Positions 32,341-39,805 of a DNA stretch of 64,000 nucleotides are shown piece by piece. Source of the DNA: Lentisphaeraceae bacterium. GTDB taxonomy: Bacteria; Verrucomicrobiota; Kiritimatiellia; RFP12; DVOR01. Each line of letters begins with the position of its first letter. Within the stretch, counting starts at the first letter, position 1. The position numbers and the translations under genes are program-made. The notes under the pieces were generated by a model. It searched no databases. It was not told the DNA's origin and saw nothing but the letters and a program-made list of their open reading frames with translations. Location of the stretch: assembly GCA_004555175.1 (NCBI GenBank), contig SFJE01000002.1, positions 1 to 64,000 on the forward strand, given 5' to 3'.

Positions 32341-33312
32341 TTAAATCATTGCTTCACGCTGCGCGTCAATGCTCTCCTGCAGACGCTTCGCGTAATCATC
32401 CAGCGCCTTCAGGATGGTCTTGGCCGGCGCCTCGCGCTGAATCATCTGCGCTTCGCGGTCATCATCCTTCTCCAGCGACTCCTTGTTCAAAATCGTCTGC
32501 ACATCGGCCGCGCTCAACTTCATCACTTCAATCAACGCGCGCAGTTCATCGTCATTCAACTTGCCCCACTGCTCATCAATCTTACCCGAAAGTGAAGCCA
32601 GCTGATCCTGGAGCGTAACCGACTCCGCCTCCAACTGTGTCTTGGTGGCCTGAGCGGTCTCCAGATTCGTCCGCGCCACATCGAGATTGGCGGAAGCCCG
32701 CGCGGCAGTATTCTGGGCATTGGCGAGCACCTGCTGGGCCTGCGCCAGATTTGCCTGCGCCTGCGCTTGACGGGCCGCGAAGTCGGCATCGCTCTCATCA
32801 GGCGCCTGCGTCAGTCCATCGAGCTCGGCCTGGGCATTATCGACAAAGCCCTGGGCGGTCACCACCTCGTGCTGCGCCCGGTCACTCACCCGCTGAGCGG
32901 AGGACACATCGCGCTGGGCCTGCTGAATGATGGTATCCTGGCGCGAAATCTCCTGCTCCTTCGCCGAGATGGCCGCCTCAATCTCCTCCATCTCACGGGC
33001 ATACTGGTCAATCTTGGTATACGCCTCGGAGTGGGCAGAAGCCTGCTGCGCGTTCATCGCCTCAATCAGATCAAGCACCGATGCCAAGCGCTCGCGCGCC
33101 ATCTTCAAGCGCTTTTCCTCATCCTCCAACTGCATCTGGGCGAGCAACTTCTCCAAGTCGCCCCCGCCCGCCGCAACGCGCACATTCGCGCCCCCCAGAA
33201 TCGGGGCAGAGGCCTGCGAGCCGCTCATCTCGGCCACGTTCTCGGCGGCGGAAGCCAGGTTAATCGCCGAGACATTCGCCTTCAAATCCGCTGCATTGAC
33301 ATTCAGTTCCAT
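32341..33312 (-). CDS. Coiled-coil type III secretion substrate, probable second translocator or tip protein
   Basis: A 323-aa Ala/Gln/Glu-rich protein dominated by coiled coil (about 52-260), with no signal peptide and no strong membrane segment. Residues 52-74 (DLEKLLAQMQLEDEEKRLKM) match residues 88-108 of the YopB-like protein (DLEKLIAYLQLENDEQQAEM), so the two share a module. Residues 37-42 (PILGGA) are a degenerate form of the chaperone-binding motif. It is first in the operon with a GGAGGA ribosome binding site. It may be a minor translocator (YopD/IpaC role) or a needle-tip protein; the absence of a hydrophobic stretch favours the latter. Confidence 0.65.
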   Translation of the reverse strand: MELNVNAADLKANVSAINLASAAENVAEMSGSQASAPILGGANVRVAAGGGDLEKLLAQMQLEDEEKRLKMARERLASVLDLIEAMNAQQASAHSEAYTKIDQYAREMEEIEAAISAKEQEISRQDTIIQQAQRDVSSAQRVSDRAQHEVVTAQGFVDNAQAELDGLTQAPDESDADFAARQAQAQANLAQAQQVLANAQNTAARASANLDVARTNLETAQATKTQLEAESVTLQDQLASLSGKIDEQWGKLNDDELRALIEVMKLSAADVQTILNKESLEKDDDREAQMIQREAPAKTILKALDDYAKRLQESIDAQREAMI

Positions 33313-33403
33313 AAACGTATTCCTCCGTTCTGCGTGGTATACGCACGAATGCCGAGCGAGGTTACAGAAAAAGTTTCGCTCCGTACAACTTTTTATCCGG
33401 TCC

Positions 33404-34285
33404 TTAATCCGGCGTGACAAACTCCAAGAGTTGCCCAAAGACCGCGCCGACGATACCCGGCTCGCTCCGCTTCTCCACCTGCCCCCGCCGCTGCCGGAAG
33501 AGCCACCGTAACATCGCCGTATCGCCGAAGGCTCGCGACCAAATATTATGCCCCGCGTTTGGATATTCGGTGTACTTGGTAGCCACCCCCGTCTGCGAGA
33601 GGGCCGCTATCAATCGCCGCGTGCAATCCACTGGCACCGAACTATCGGCCGAACCGTGAAAGGCCCAAATCGACGTCGTTGCCGCCGCCTTTACTGCCGC
33701 CTCCTGCGTTGACCCGCCTCCGCAGACCGGCACAGCCGCAGCAAAGTAGTCCGGCCACCGCGCGATGGCATCCCAGGTGCCAAAGCCGCCAAGTGAGTAA
33801 CCGCCAATGTAGATCCGCTCAGGGTCGGCCACGCCCTGACACACCAGTTCGTCCAAGTGCTCCTTGACGGTCTTCAACGCCGGGGCCGGATAGCGCGGCA
33901 AGCGGTAATCGGGCTTGAAGGCAATCGTCCGCACCCAGGCATTGCCTTGCGTGCACTGCGGCAAGAGGTAGAGCGCGGGGGGAATGGTGCTGTCCACTAG
34001 AACCGTCTTGTAGAGCGCGTTGAAGGGGCCTAACTGCGCGGCATTATCCTGCCCGCACTCGCCGCTCCCGTGCAACAGCACCACCACTGGCACCGGCAAA
34101 TCCTTGGGCTGATACTTCCGCCAAACCCGCACCGGCATTGTCTCGCCAAAGGCGTTGGTAAGCACCTCGGCCGAAAACTGCTCAGCCATCGAAAACTGAG
34201 CTTCGGCCACCGAGCACGCCAAGAGCCCCCACCCTAGGCAAAGCCCTGCCACCACCGAACCGAATCGCCGCAGCCACTTGCCCAT
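33404..34285 (-). CDS. Secreted alpha/beta-hydrolase esterase (phospholipase/carboxylesterase type)
   Basis: A 293-aa exported hydrolase. The signal peptide (about residues 1-29) ends in either a type I site (AEA-Q) or a weak lipobox (LLAC). The oxyanion region is VVLLHGSGECG, the nucleophile elbow GGYSLGGFG (Ser), the acid lies in HGSADSSVP and the histidine is in NAGHNIW. This set resembles the esterase/PHB-depolymerase and feruloyl-esterase-like families. A polysaccharide ester substrate is likely but unproved. It starts 17 bases after the acyltransferase stop with AGGAGG upstream, and ends 91 bases before the type III operon start. Confidence 0.85.
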   Translation of the reverse strand: MGKWLRRFGSVVAGLCLGWGLLACSVAEAQFSMAEQFSAEVLTNAFGETMPVRVWRKYQPKDLPVPVVVLLHGSGECGQDNAAQLGPFNALYKTVLVDSTIPPALYLLPQCTQGNAWVRTIAFKPDYRLPRYPAPALKTVKEHLDELVCQGVADPERIYIGGYSLGGFGTWDAIARWPDYFAAAVPVCGGGSTQEAAVKAAATTSIWAFHGSADSSVPVDCTRRLIAALSQTGVATKYTEYPNAGHNIWSRAFGDTAMLRWLFRQRRGQVEKRSEPGIVGAVFGQLLEFVTPD

Positions 34286-34302
34286 CGCCGCCTCCTAGCG
34301 CC

Positions 34303-35127
34303 TTAGCGCCGCACCTCCACCTTGCCCCATGCCTCCAACTTCGAGGCAATGAAGTCCACGCACTGCGCCTGCGCCTCTTTGGCATTGGCGCGTGTGACGG
34401 GGATCACCGGCCCGCACGCAAAGCGCACCGGGATTTCCGGATTAACCGGTCCAAAATCCTTCGTATACTTTCCCACCCCCAAGAAGGCCGTCTGCCCAGC
34501 CACCGGAACCACCGGCACCCCGGCATTCTGGGCCAACTTCACCCCCAAGGTATTGAAGTGGTGGCAATCAAAGTAGGGCTGCCGCGTCCCCTGCGGATAG
34601 AGTAGCACCGAGGCCTTATCCTCCCGAATGAAGCGCTCGCCCTGCTCCAACACCGCCTTCAAATCCGCGCGCGGGTCCGTCCGCCCCACCGGGATTGCCT
34701 TACGCGAGGCAAAGGTCTTGCCCACCCATGGCATCCCCAGTAGCGAAGATTTGAGGACAATCGCCACCTCCCCATACGCTAGCAGCAGCGGCGGGAAGGC
34801 AAAGGTCTCGTAAAGACTCATGTGGTTTGAGACCACCACCACCGGCCCCACCCCCTTCAGTTGGTCGAAGCCCTCCAAGATAACCTCCGTCCCCAGACGC
34901 TCGGTCTCCCAAAAGAGGTGGAAGCCACACTCCTGCCAACGCACATTGTCAAAGGTCCCCCGACGGGCCAACCACCCCCCACGCAACATTGAGCCCCCCA
35001 ACGCACGCAGATTGAAGGCGAGCGAGGTCATCACCCCGGCTTTCCGCGGCTTACCCAACGCCTCCGGCGGCGTCCGATAAGACCCCGTCTCTTGGAACTG
35101 CTTGATAAACGCCTCAACATTCCGCAT
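34303..35127 (-). CDS. PlsC-type 1-acylglycerol-phosphate acyltransferase
   Basis: A 274-aa membrane-associated acyltransferase of the lysophospholipid acyltransferase family. Motif I reads NHMSLYE, that is HX4E rather than the usual HX4D. Motif III appears as LLYPQGTRQ, and the PVVPVAGQTAF segment provides motif IV. It would acylate lysophosphatidate or a related lipid. The start at 35127 has AGGAGA upstream and a TATAAT box at 35168-35173. The HX4E deviation is worth noting, because the acid is part of the catalytic dyad. Confidence 0.82.
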   Translation of the reverse strand: MRNVEAFIKQFQETGSYRTPPEALGKPRKAGVMTSLAFNLRALGGSMLRGGWLARRGTFDNVRWQECGFHLFWETERLGTEVILEGFDQLKGVGPVVVVSNHMSLYETFAFPPLLLAYGEVAIVLKSSLLGMPWVGKTFASRKAIPVGRTDPRADLKAVLEQGERFIREDKASVLLYPQGTRQPYFDCHHFNTLGVKLAQNAGVPVVPVAGQTAFLGVGKYTKDFGPVNPEIPVRFACGPVIPVTRANAKEAQAQCVDFIASKLEAWGKVEVRR

Positions 35128-35167
35128 GGCTCTTCTCCTGACTTCTCTTCGCGCGCGCACGCGCGCT

Positions 35168-35173
35168 ATTATA
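35168..35173 (-). promoter_or_regulatory. -10 box upstream of the acyltransferase gene
   Basis: A consensus TATAAT on the minus strand, followed by an alternating GCGCGC run in the leader (35144-35166). It is a likely start point for the acyltransferase and esterase genes. Confidence 0.5.
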
Positions 35174-35186
35174 AGGTTATCCGTTC

Positions 35187-36017
35187 TCAGTTCACCAACT
35201 TCTGGGCCACCCGTTGACCCTTGGTCGGAAAGATTCCCAACAACGCCTGCTCGGCCACCTGGCGCGTATCCTCCGGGAAGTCCCCGCGCGTCATCCACTT
35301 CAAGTATGCGTGCCCCTCATGCGGATCGTTGGCCAAATCGCGCAACTTCGTCCCCTTCTTCTTCCCAAAGTTCACGCACACCTCGCCATTCATCCACCGC
35401 CAACGCCCCTGGCGATCGACATTCAGCGGATCCTGCGGATTGAACATCCGGTCCAACGCATCCACGCTCCGTGGCAAATCCGGATAGCGCGCCAGCTGCC
35501 CCACCAACACCTCCAGCGTGGCCTGCGCATCCGCTAAGGCCCCATGCGCATCAGCCCCCAAATCGCGATTGCAATAGAACTTCAAGGCCGCCGTCAGGTC
35601 GCGCGGCTCACGCTTGTGGTAGATCTTCTGGGCATCAACAATCGCGCGCCCATCGGGATGGAAGTCGCGAATACCGCAGCGCAGGAACTCCTCGTTGAGG
35701 ATCTGCGCATCGAAATAGCCCACCGAGAAGCCTCCCAGGTCGCACCCCTCAAAGAAGGTAAAGATCTCGAAGGCCTTCTCGGCAAAGGTCGGGCAACTGG
35801 CCACCTCTGCGTCTGTGATCCCGTGAATAGCAATCGATTCCACCGGAATCTTCACCGTGGGATTAAGCAACCAAACCCGGTCATCGCGCGTTCCATCCGG
35901 ATTCAACCGCAATGCCGCCAACTCAATAATCCGATCTGCCCGCGGACTAATCCCCGTCGACTCAATATCAAAGACAATCAACGGCCGCCGCAACACTATG
36001 GGAAAGTCAAACTTCAT
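35187..36017 (-). CDS. DnaQ-family 3'-5' exonuclease with C-terminal small domain
   Basis: A 276-aa DEDDh exonuclease similar to the DNA polymerase III epsilon subunit. Exo I is FDIEST (Asp17, Glu19), Exo II lies around YFDAQILNEEF, and the Exo III HGALADAQA supplies His and Asp. Residues about 200-265 form an extra domain (VCVNFGKKKGTKLRDL ... YLKWM) found in exonucleases outside the replisome. It could proofread or process nucleic acids. The ATG at 36017 follows the -10 box by 7 bases, so the mRNA is predicted leaderless. Confidence 0.87.
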   Translation of the reverse strand: MKFDFPIVLRRPLIVFDIESTGISPRADRIIELAALRLNPDGTRDDRVWLLNPTVKIPVESIAIHGITDAEVASCPTFAEKAFEIFTFFEGCDLGGFSVGYFDAQILNEEFLRCGIRDFHPDGRAIVDAQKIYHKREPRDLTAALKFYCNRDLGADAHGALADAQATLEVLVGQLARYPDLPRSVDALDRMFNPQDPLNVDRQGRWRWMNGEVCVNFGKKKGTKLRDLANDPHEGHAYLKWMTRGDFPEDTRQVAEQALLGIFPTKGQRVAQKLVN

Positions 36018-36024
36018 ACCTCAT

Positions 36025-36033
36025 AGTATAGCA
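36025..36033 (-). promoter_or_regulatory. Extended -10 promoter of the exonuclease gene, leaderless
   Basis: On the minus strand TGTGCTATACT ends 7 bases before the ATG. There is no ribosome binding site. Confidence 0.65.
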
Positions 36034-36310
36034 CATCCCAGCCCGGCGCGTGAGCCGCTTACCGAAAGGCCACTCCTCCTCCTGCTTTCTGCAGTTCTGT
36101 GGCGCGACATATTGGCCGCGCAGCGAGCGCCTGCCCCAAAGCTCCCGGCCGCTCCAATGGCCGCGCTTTCGCTACTCCTCCGCCGCGGAAATAAGCCGCG
36201 ATCGGGGCGGGCGCAAATGGGAGCCGCCCGATGTTGGGTTGCCCCCGCCGCCCTTTCACGGCCCACAAGGCCCCTCACGCGAGCGACAGCGCACACCTCC
36301 GCAGAAAAAT
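36034..36310. other. Gene-free spacer before repeat copy B
   Basis: About 280 bases of GC-rich DNA. Two open frames cross it, but neither has a plausible start or a recognisable product. No terminator, RNA gene or palindrome array stands out. Confidence 0.5.
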
Positions 36311-36504
36311 GCAGAAGGAAAGGAACGGCGGCGCGGATTATCACGCGGCGCGGAGAGAACTAACCGCTCGGCGAAGCGCAACTAATAAGGCCCCGTCTTA
36401 TTGGCAATAAGACCCCGTCTTATTCGCAACAAGACCCCGTCTTATTGGCAACAAGGCGGGGCCTTATTTATTCAAGTCGCTCGGGAAGCGAGTTAACCCA
36501 GCGC
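36311..36504 (+). repeat. Interspersed repeat, copy B (complete, 194 bp)
   Basis: Almost identical over its whole length to copy C (63034-63227). The left arm is about 73 bp, then come four 22-bp palindromic units (starts 36384, 36406, 36428, 36450), then a right arm ending TTAACCCAGCGC. It carries no open frame of its own; two spurious frames at copies B and C end in the same peptide only because of this repeat. It lies 30 bp upstream of the metK promoter. Confidence 0.95.
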
Positions 36505-36534
36505 TTCAGATAAGGGTGCAGCGCAAAAAGGGCT

Positions 36535-36562
36535 TTGCTTTTGGGGTTTGGTTTGCTACAAT
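36535..36562 (+). promoter_or_regulatory. metK promoter
   Basis: TTGCTT (36535-36540), 16-bp spacer, TACAAT (36557-36562). Predicted start is near 36569, giving a leader of about 165 bases. Confidence 0.7.
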
Positions 36563-36569
36563 GTGCGGC

Positions 36570-36643
36570 ACGTTTGCGTTGATTTGGAAAGCGCTCCGGC
36601 TTGCGGACGCAGACGTCTTGGAACTGCACGCTAAAATGGAGGC
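36570..36643 (+). promoter_or_regulatory. SAM-II-like riboswitch aptamer upstream of metK
   Basis: The leader has the SAM-II order of elements: P1 5' strand TGCGT (36575-36579), the loop TGATTTGG, then CTCCGGCTTGC, P1 3' strand ACGCA (36607-36611), and the conserved GCTAAAA followed by GGAG (36638-36641). CTCC (36594-36597) can pair with GGAG and TGC with GCA just before GCTAAA, forming the H-type pseudoknot of this class. The stretch after P1 is longer than usual. Location before the S-adenosylmethionine synthetase gene fits feedback control by SAM. The assignment is by eye. Confidence 0.6.
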
Positions 36644-36671
36644 ACCGGGAGTTTCCCCATGGCGGCGGCAG

Positions 36672-36704
36672 GACGTGCGAGTGCACGGTCTGTCGTTTTC
36701 TTTT
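36672..36704 (+). terminator. Riboswitch expression-platform terminator
   Basis: GACGTGC-GAGT-GCACGGTC forms a hairpin with one bulge, followed by the T-rich TCGTTTTCTTTT, 29 bases before the metK start codon. It fits SAM-dependent premature termination. Confidence 0.6.
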
Positions 36705-36732
36705 GGGGGCTTTGCGGTCCTGAAAGGACACT

Positions 36733-37917
36733 ATGAGCAAGTTGTTGACACGGCACATTTACACCTCGGAATCGGTTTCGGAGGGGCATCCTGACAAGGT
36801 GGCCGACGCCATCTCGGACGCGATTTTGGATGCGTGCCTGGCCTTGGATGATCGCGCGCATGTGGCGTGCGAGACGGCCTGCGGGAAGAATCTGGTGGTG
36901 AACCTGGGCGAGATTACTTGCCGGGGCTTTGAGACGCTGAACACGAAGGCGATTGCCCAGGAGATCATCCGGCGCGTGGGCTATGACAATCCGGCCGAGG
37001 GTTTCTGCTGGCAAGACTTTACCTATATCAATAACCTGCACACGCAGTCGCCGGACATTAACCAGGGGGTGAGCCGGGCCGACCCGGAGGAGCAGGGCGC
37101 AGGCGACCAGGGGATGATGTATGGCTACGCCACCAACGAGACACCCGAGTTTCTGCCCCTGCCGGTGGTCTGCTCGCACCGTATCCTTGCGCGCCTGGCC
37201 GAACTGCGCCACAGCGGGGCAATTGAGTGGCTGCGGCCGGACTCCAAGGCGCAGGTCTCGGTGCTCTACGAGGGCGGAAAACCCCAGGAGATTACCTCGG
37301 TGGTCTGCTCGCACCAGACGCGGGAAGTGAGCGAAGAGACCATCCACGCAGGGTTGGAAGCGGTCATCCGCGAGGTGCTCGCACCCACGGGGCTGCTGAC
37401 GAACCGGACGGCCTTCCACCTAAACCCCACCGGGCGCTTTGTGATTGGCGGTCCGGCCGGAGACGCAGGAGTGACCGGGCGCAAGATTATCGTGGATACC
37501 TACGGCGGCGTGGGCTCGCACGGCGGTGGAGCCTTTTCGGGGAAGGATCCCTCGAAGGTCGATCGCTCGGCGGCCTACTACGCGCGCTACGCGGCCAAGC
37601 AGATTGTCGCGGCGGGGTTGGCCGAGAAGTGCGAGATTCAGGTGGCCTACGCCATTGGGCTGGCCAAGCCGATGAGCATCAATGTTTCCACCTACGGCAC
37701 CGGGAAGGTGAGCGAGGAGGCGCTGGCGCAGTTGCTCCTTTCGGGCGAACTCTTCGACTTCCGCCCCGCCGCACTCATTCGCGACCTAGATCTCACCCAC
37801 CCCAAGGGCTGGTCCTACTCCGAAAACTGCACCTACGGTCACTTCGGCCGCACCATGGTGCCCTGGGAACGCCTCGACCGCGTGGAGGCGCTGCGCGAGG
37901 CGTTTGCTACCCGCTAG
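36733..37917 (+). CDS. metK: S-adenosylmethionine synthetase
   Basis: A 394-aa cytoplasmic enzyme that makes S-adenosylmethionine from methionine and ATP. The N-terminal TSESVSEGHPDKVADAISD, the hexapeptide-like GAGDQGMMYGYA, and the phosphate-binding GGGAFSGKDPSKVDRS are all canonical. Length matches the family. It is a single-gene unit: its own promoter, a SAM-II-like riboswitch in the leader, and a hairpin terminator downstream. AAAGGAC precedes the ATG. Confidence 0.97.
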   Translation: MSKLLTRHIYTSESVSEGHPDKVADAISDAILDACLALDDRAHVACETACGKNLVVNLGEITCRGFETLNTKAIAQEIIRRVGYDNPAEGFCWQDFTYINNLHTQSPDINQGVSRADPEEQGAGDQGMMYGYATNETPEFLPLPVVCSHRILARLAELRHSGAIEWLRPDSKAQVSVLYEGGKPQEITSVVCSHQTREVSEETIHAGLEAVIREVLAPTGLLTNRTAFHLNPTGRFVIGGPAGDAGVTGRKIIVDTYGGVGSHGGGAFSGKDPSKVDRSAAYYARYAAKQIVAAGLAEKCEIQVAYAIGLAKPMSINVSTYGTGKVSEEALAQLLLSGELFDFRPAALIRDLDLTHPKGWSYSENCTYGHFGRTMVPWERLDRVEALREAFATR

Positions 37918-37939
37918 TGCGGGCAGATAAGAGATGAAA

Positions 37940-37980
37940 GATGACAGCGGCCTGTCCGTTGAAGGACACGCCCTGTCATC
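37940..37980 (+). terminator. Hairpin downstream of metK
   Basis: The outer stem GATGACAG/CTGTCATC encloses an inner stem TGTCC/GGACA. It is followed by TATTTCTATC and a later TTTTT. The sequence is built from AGATGAN heptamers (AGATAAG, AGATGAA, AGATGAC at 37925-37945), a small tandem repeat like those at 5433-5453. Confidence 0.6.
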
Positions 37981-38030
37981 TATTTCTATCATCTCCCCTC
38001 TATTTTTCTGCAAAGGTCTAACTTTTCTGC

Positions 38031-38036
38031 TATAAT
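38031..38036 (+). promoter_or_regulatory. -10 box of the hydrogenase operon
   Basis: A perfect TATAAT preceded by GC, with no strong -35 box. The leader to the ATG at 38073 is about 30 bases and holds GGAGAG. Confidence 0.6.
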
Positions 38037-38072
38037 GCGGGGCGTTGTATCACCGTTTTGATGGAGAGAGAC

Positions 38073-38333
38073 ATGAGCGCAACAGTGACCGTTGAAATCT
38101 GTATGGGCACCACCTGTTATGTGATGGGCAGTGCTCAATTAGCCGGTATTGCCGAACGCCTGCCGGAAGAGTGGAAGAGCTGCGTGACCGTGAAGGGAAT
38201 GCGTTGCACTGGCGCTTGCCAGAAGGCTGAGCAGTTCGGGCGCGCCCCCTTTGTGCGGGTGAATGGCGAGATTATCGCCGAGGCGGACGAGGGGAAGATC
38301 CTCTCGGCCATTCGTGCGGCTCTTGAGCAGTAA
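38073..38333 (+). CDS. Thioredoxin-like [2Fe-2S] ferredoxin (NuoE/HndA type)
   Basis: An 86-aa protein with four ligand cysteines at 10, 15, 45 and 49 (CMGTTCYVMG and CTGAC), the pattern of thioredoxin-fold [2Fe-2S] proteins such as the NuoE C-terminal domain and hydrogenase-associated subunits. It lies 28 bases upstream of the [FeFe] hydrogenase gene and is probably its electron-transfer partner. The start at 38073 (MSATVT) follows GGAGAG; the in-frame upstream ATGs overlap that ribosome binding site. Confidence 0.88.
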   Translation: MSATVTVEICMGTTCYVMGSAQLAGIAERLPEEWKSCVTVKGMRCTGACQKAEQFGRAPFVRVNGEIIAEADEGKILSAIRAALEQ

Positions 38334-38361
38334 TTGAACGCGGACAAAGAGAGGAAGTGTT

Positions 38362-39804
38362 ATGGCTATCCCGATGATTAGCGAAGCCGACCGCCTGCGG
38401 CGCGAGGTGCTGGCCTATGTGATTAAGGCTGTCAAGGCCGGAACCTATGGCGACATTGACCGGATCCCGATTAAGATGCGCCCGAAGGGGCAGCCCTTCT
38501 CGCGTTGCTGCATCTATAAGGACCGCGCAGCCCTGCGTTATCGTTGCATGTCCGCCCTCGGCTTCCGCGTGGAAGATGAAACCGATGAGCTTAAGACGCT
38601 CCAATCCTACGCCGAGGACCTAAAGGATAATCCGCCGGCCGCCGACCCCTTCCTGACCATCTTCCCGGACGCCTGCTCGGCGTGTATGGAATCGCAGATT
38701 ATGGTCACGAATATGTGCCGCGGCTGCTTGGCCCGCCCCTGCACCAATATCTGCCCGCGCAAGGCCATTCAAGTGCGCAACGGCCGCGCGCGCATCTCCC
38801 ACGAGCTGTGCATCAACTGCGGCAAGTGCGCCGAGGTCTGCCGCTACCACGCCATCATCCAGGTCCCGCTCGCCTGCGCCGATGCCTGCCCCGTGGGCGC
38901 CATTGGTAAGACCGATGACGGCCGCGTAACCGTCGACCACGAAAAGTGCATCCGCTGCGGCAAGTGCATCAAGGCCTGCCCCTTCGCGGCCATTATGCAG
39001 AGTAACCAGGTGGCCCATGTGGTCCGCGCCATCGCCGAGGGCAAGAAGGTCATCGCCCTGGTCGCCCCCGCCATCAATGGCTTCTTCCCAACCGAGCCCG
39101 GCAAGCTCTACACCGCCCTGCGCCAAGTCGGTTTCTCGGCGGTCTACGAAGTGGCCCGCGGCGGCGATGACACCGCCATTGCCGAGGCGGCCGAGTGGGC
39201 CGAACGCAAGGCCGAGGGCGCGCCCTTTATGACCACCAGCTGCTGCCCGGCGTGGATTGAGTGCGTGGAGCGTCATATCCCCGAGCTCAAGCCCTACGTC
39301 TCCTCCACCCCCACGCCGATGGCCTACACCGATAAGCGCGCGAAGGCTGACCATCCGGACGCGGTGACCGTCTTCATCGGCCCGTGCATGGCCAAGCGTA
39401 CCGAAGCCCACAAGCACGGCTCGCCCGACTATGTCATCACCGCCGAGGAGATTGGCGCCTGGTTGATGGCCGAGAACATTCAGCTTGACGACCTGGAAGC
39501 CAGCGAGCCCGAGCTCTCCGGCACCCAGTATGGCGCCGAGTTCGCCATCAGCGGCGGCGTGGCCAACGCTGTGGCCCACTATCTGCCCGAAGGCGTCCCC
39601 ACCCCGACGGTCTTCAAGATCAACGGCCTCAACAAGAAGAACATCGCCCTCCTGCGCGTCTTCGCCAAGACCAAGAAGGCCCCGGCGGAGATTATCGAAG
39701 TGATGGTCTGCCCAGGTGGCTGCGTGGCCGGCCCCTGCGCCATCAACACCCCCGAAGACGCAGCCAAGCTCATCCAGTCTCGCCGCCCTGAAGGCTTCAA
39801 GTAA
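38362..39804 (+). CDS. [FeFe] hydrogenase, group B-like
   Basis: A 480-aa iron-sulfur enzyme. Ferredoxin-type clusters lie between about 98 and 215 (CSACMES ... CRGCLARPCTNICP, CINCGKCAEVC, CIRCGKCIKACP). The H-cluster motifs follow: TSCCPAW (L1), GPCMAKRTE (L2) and VCPGGCVAGPCA (L3). L2 starting with GPC and L3 ending in GPC rather than GGGQP indicate the group B/C side of the family and not the classical fermentative group A. It may evolve or sense hydrogen. The upstream [2Fe-2S] protein is the likely partner. Maturation genes are not in the window. Confidence 0.9.
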   Translation: MAIPMISEADRLRREVLAYVIKAVKAGTYGDIDRIPIKMRPKGQPFSRCCIYKDRAALRYRCMSALGFRVEDETDELKTLQSYAEDLKDNPPAADPFLTIFPDACSACMESQIMVTNMCRGCLARPCTNICPRKAIQVRNGRARISHELCINCGKCAEVCRYHAIIQVPLACADACPVGAIGKTDDGRVTVDHEKCIRCGKCIKACPFAAIMQSNQVAHVVRAIAEGKKVIALVAPAINGFFPTEPGKLYTALRQVGFSAVYEVARGGDDTAIAEAAEWAERKAEGAPFMTTSCCPAWIECVERHIPELKPYVSSTPTPMAYTDKRAKADHPDAVTVFIGPCMAKRTEAHKHGSPDYVITAEEIGAWLMAENIQLDDLEASEPELSGTQYGAEFAISGGVANAVAHYLPEGVPTPTVFKINGLNKKNIALLRVFAKTKKAPAEIIEVMVCPGGCVAGPCAINTPEDAAKLIQSRRPEGFK

Positions 39805-39805
39805 G

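Noticed and set aside
36468..36758. Minus-strand open frame whose end matches another at 63191-63412
   Set aside because: The shared C-terminal peptide comes only from the 194-bp repeat; there is no start signal and the frame overlaps the metK leader.
38008..38036. A complete -35/-10 promoter for the hydrogenase operon
   Set aside because: The -10 TATAAT is perfect but no credible -35 lies at 16-18 bases, so only the -10 box is reported.
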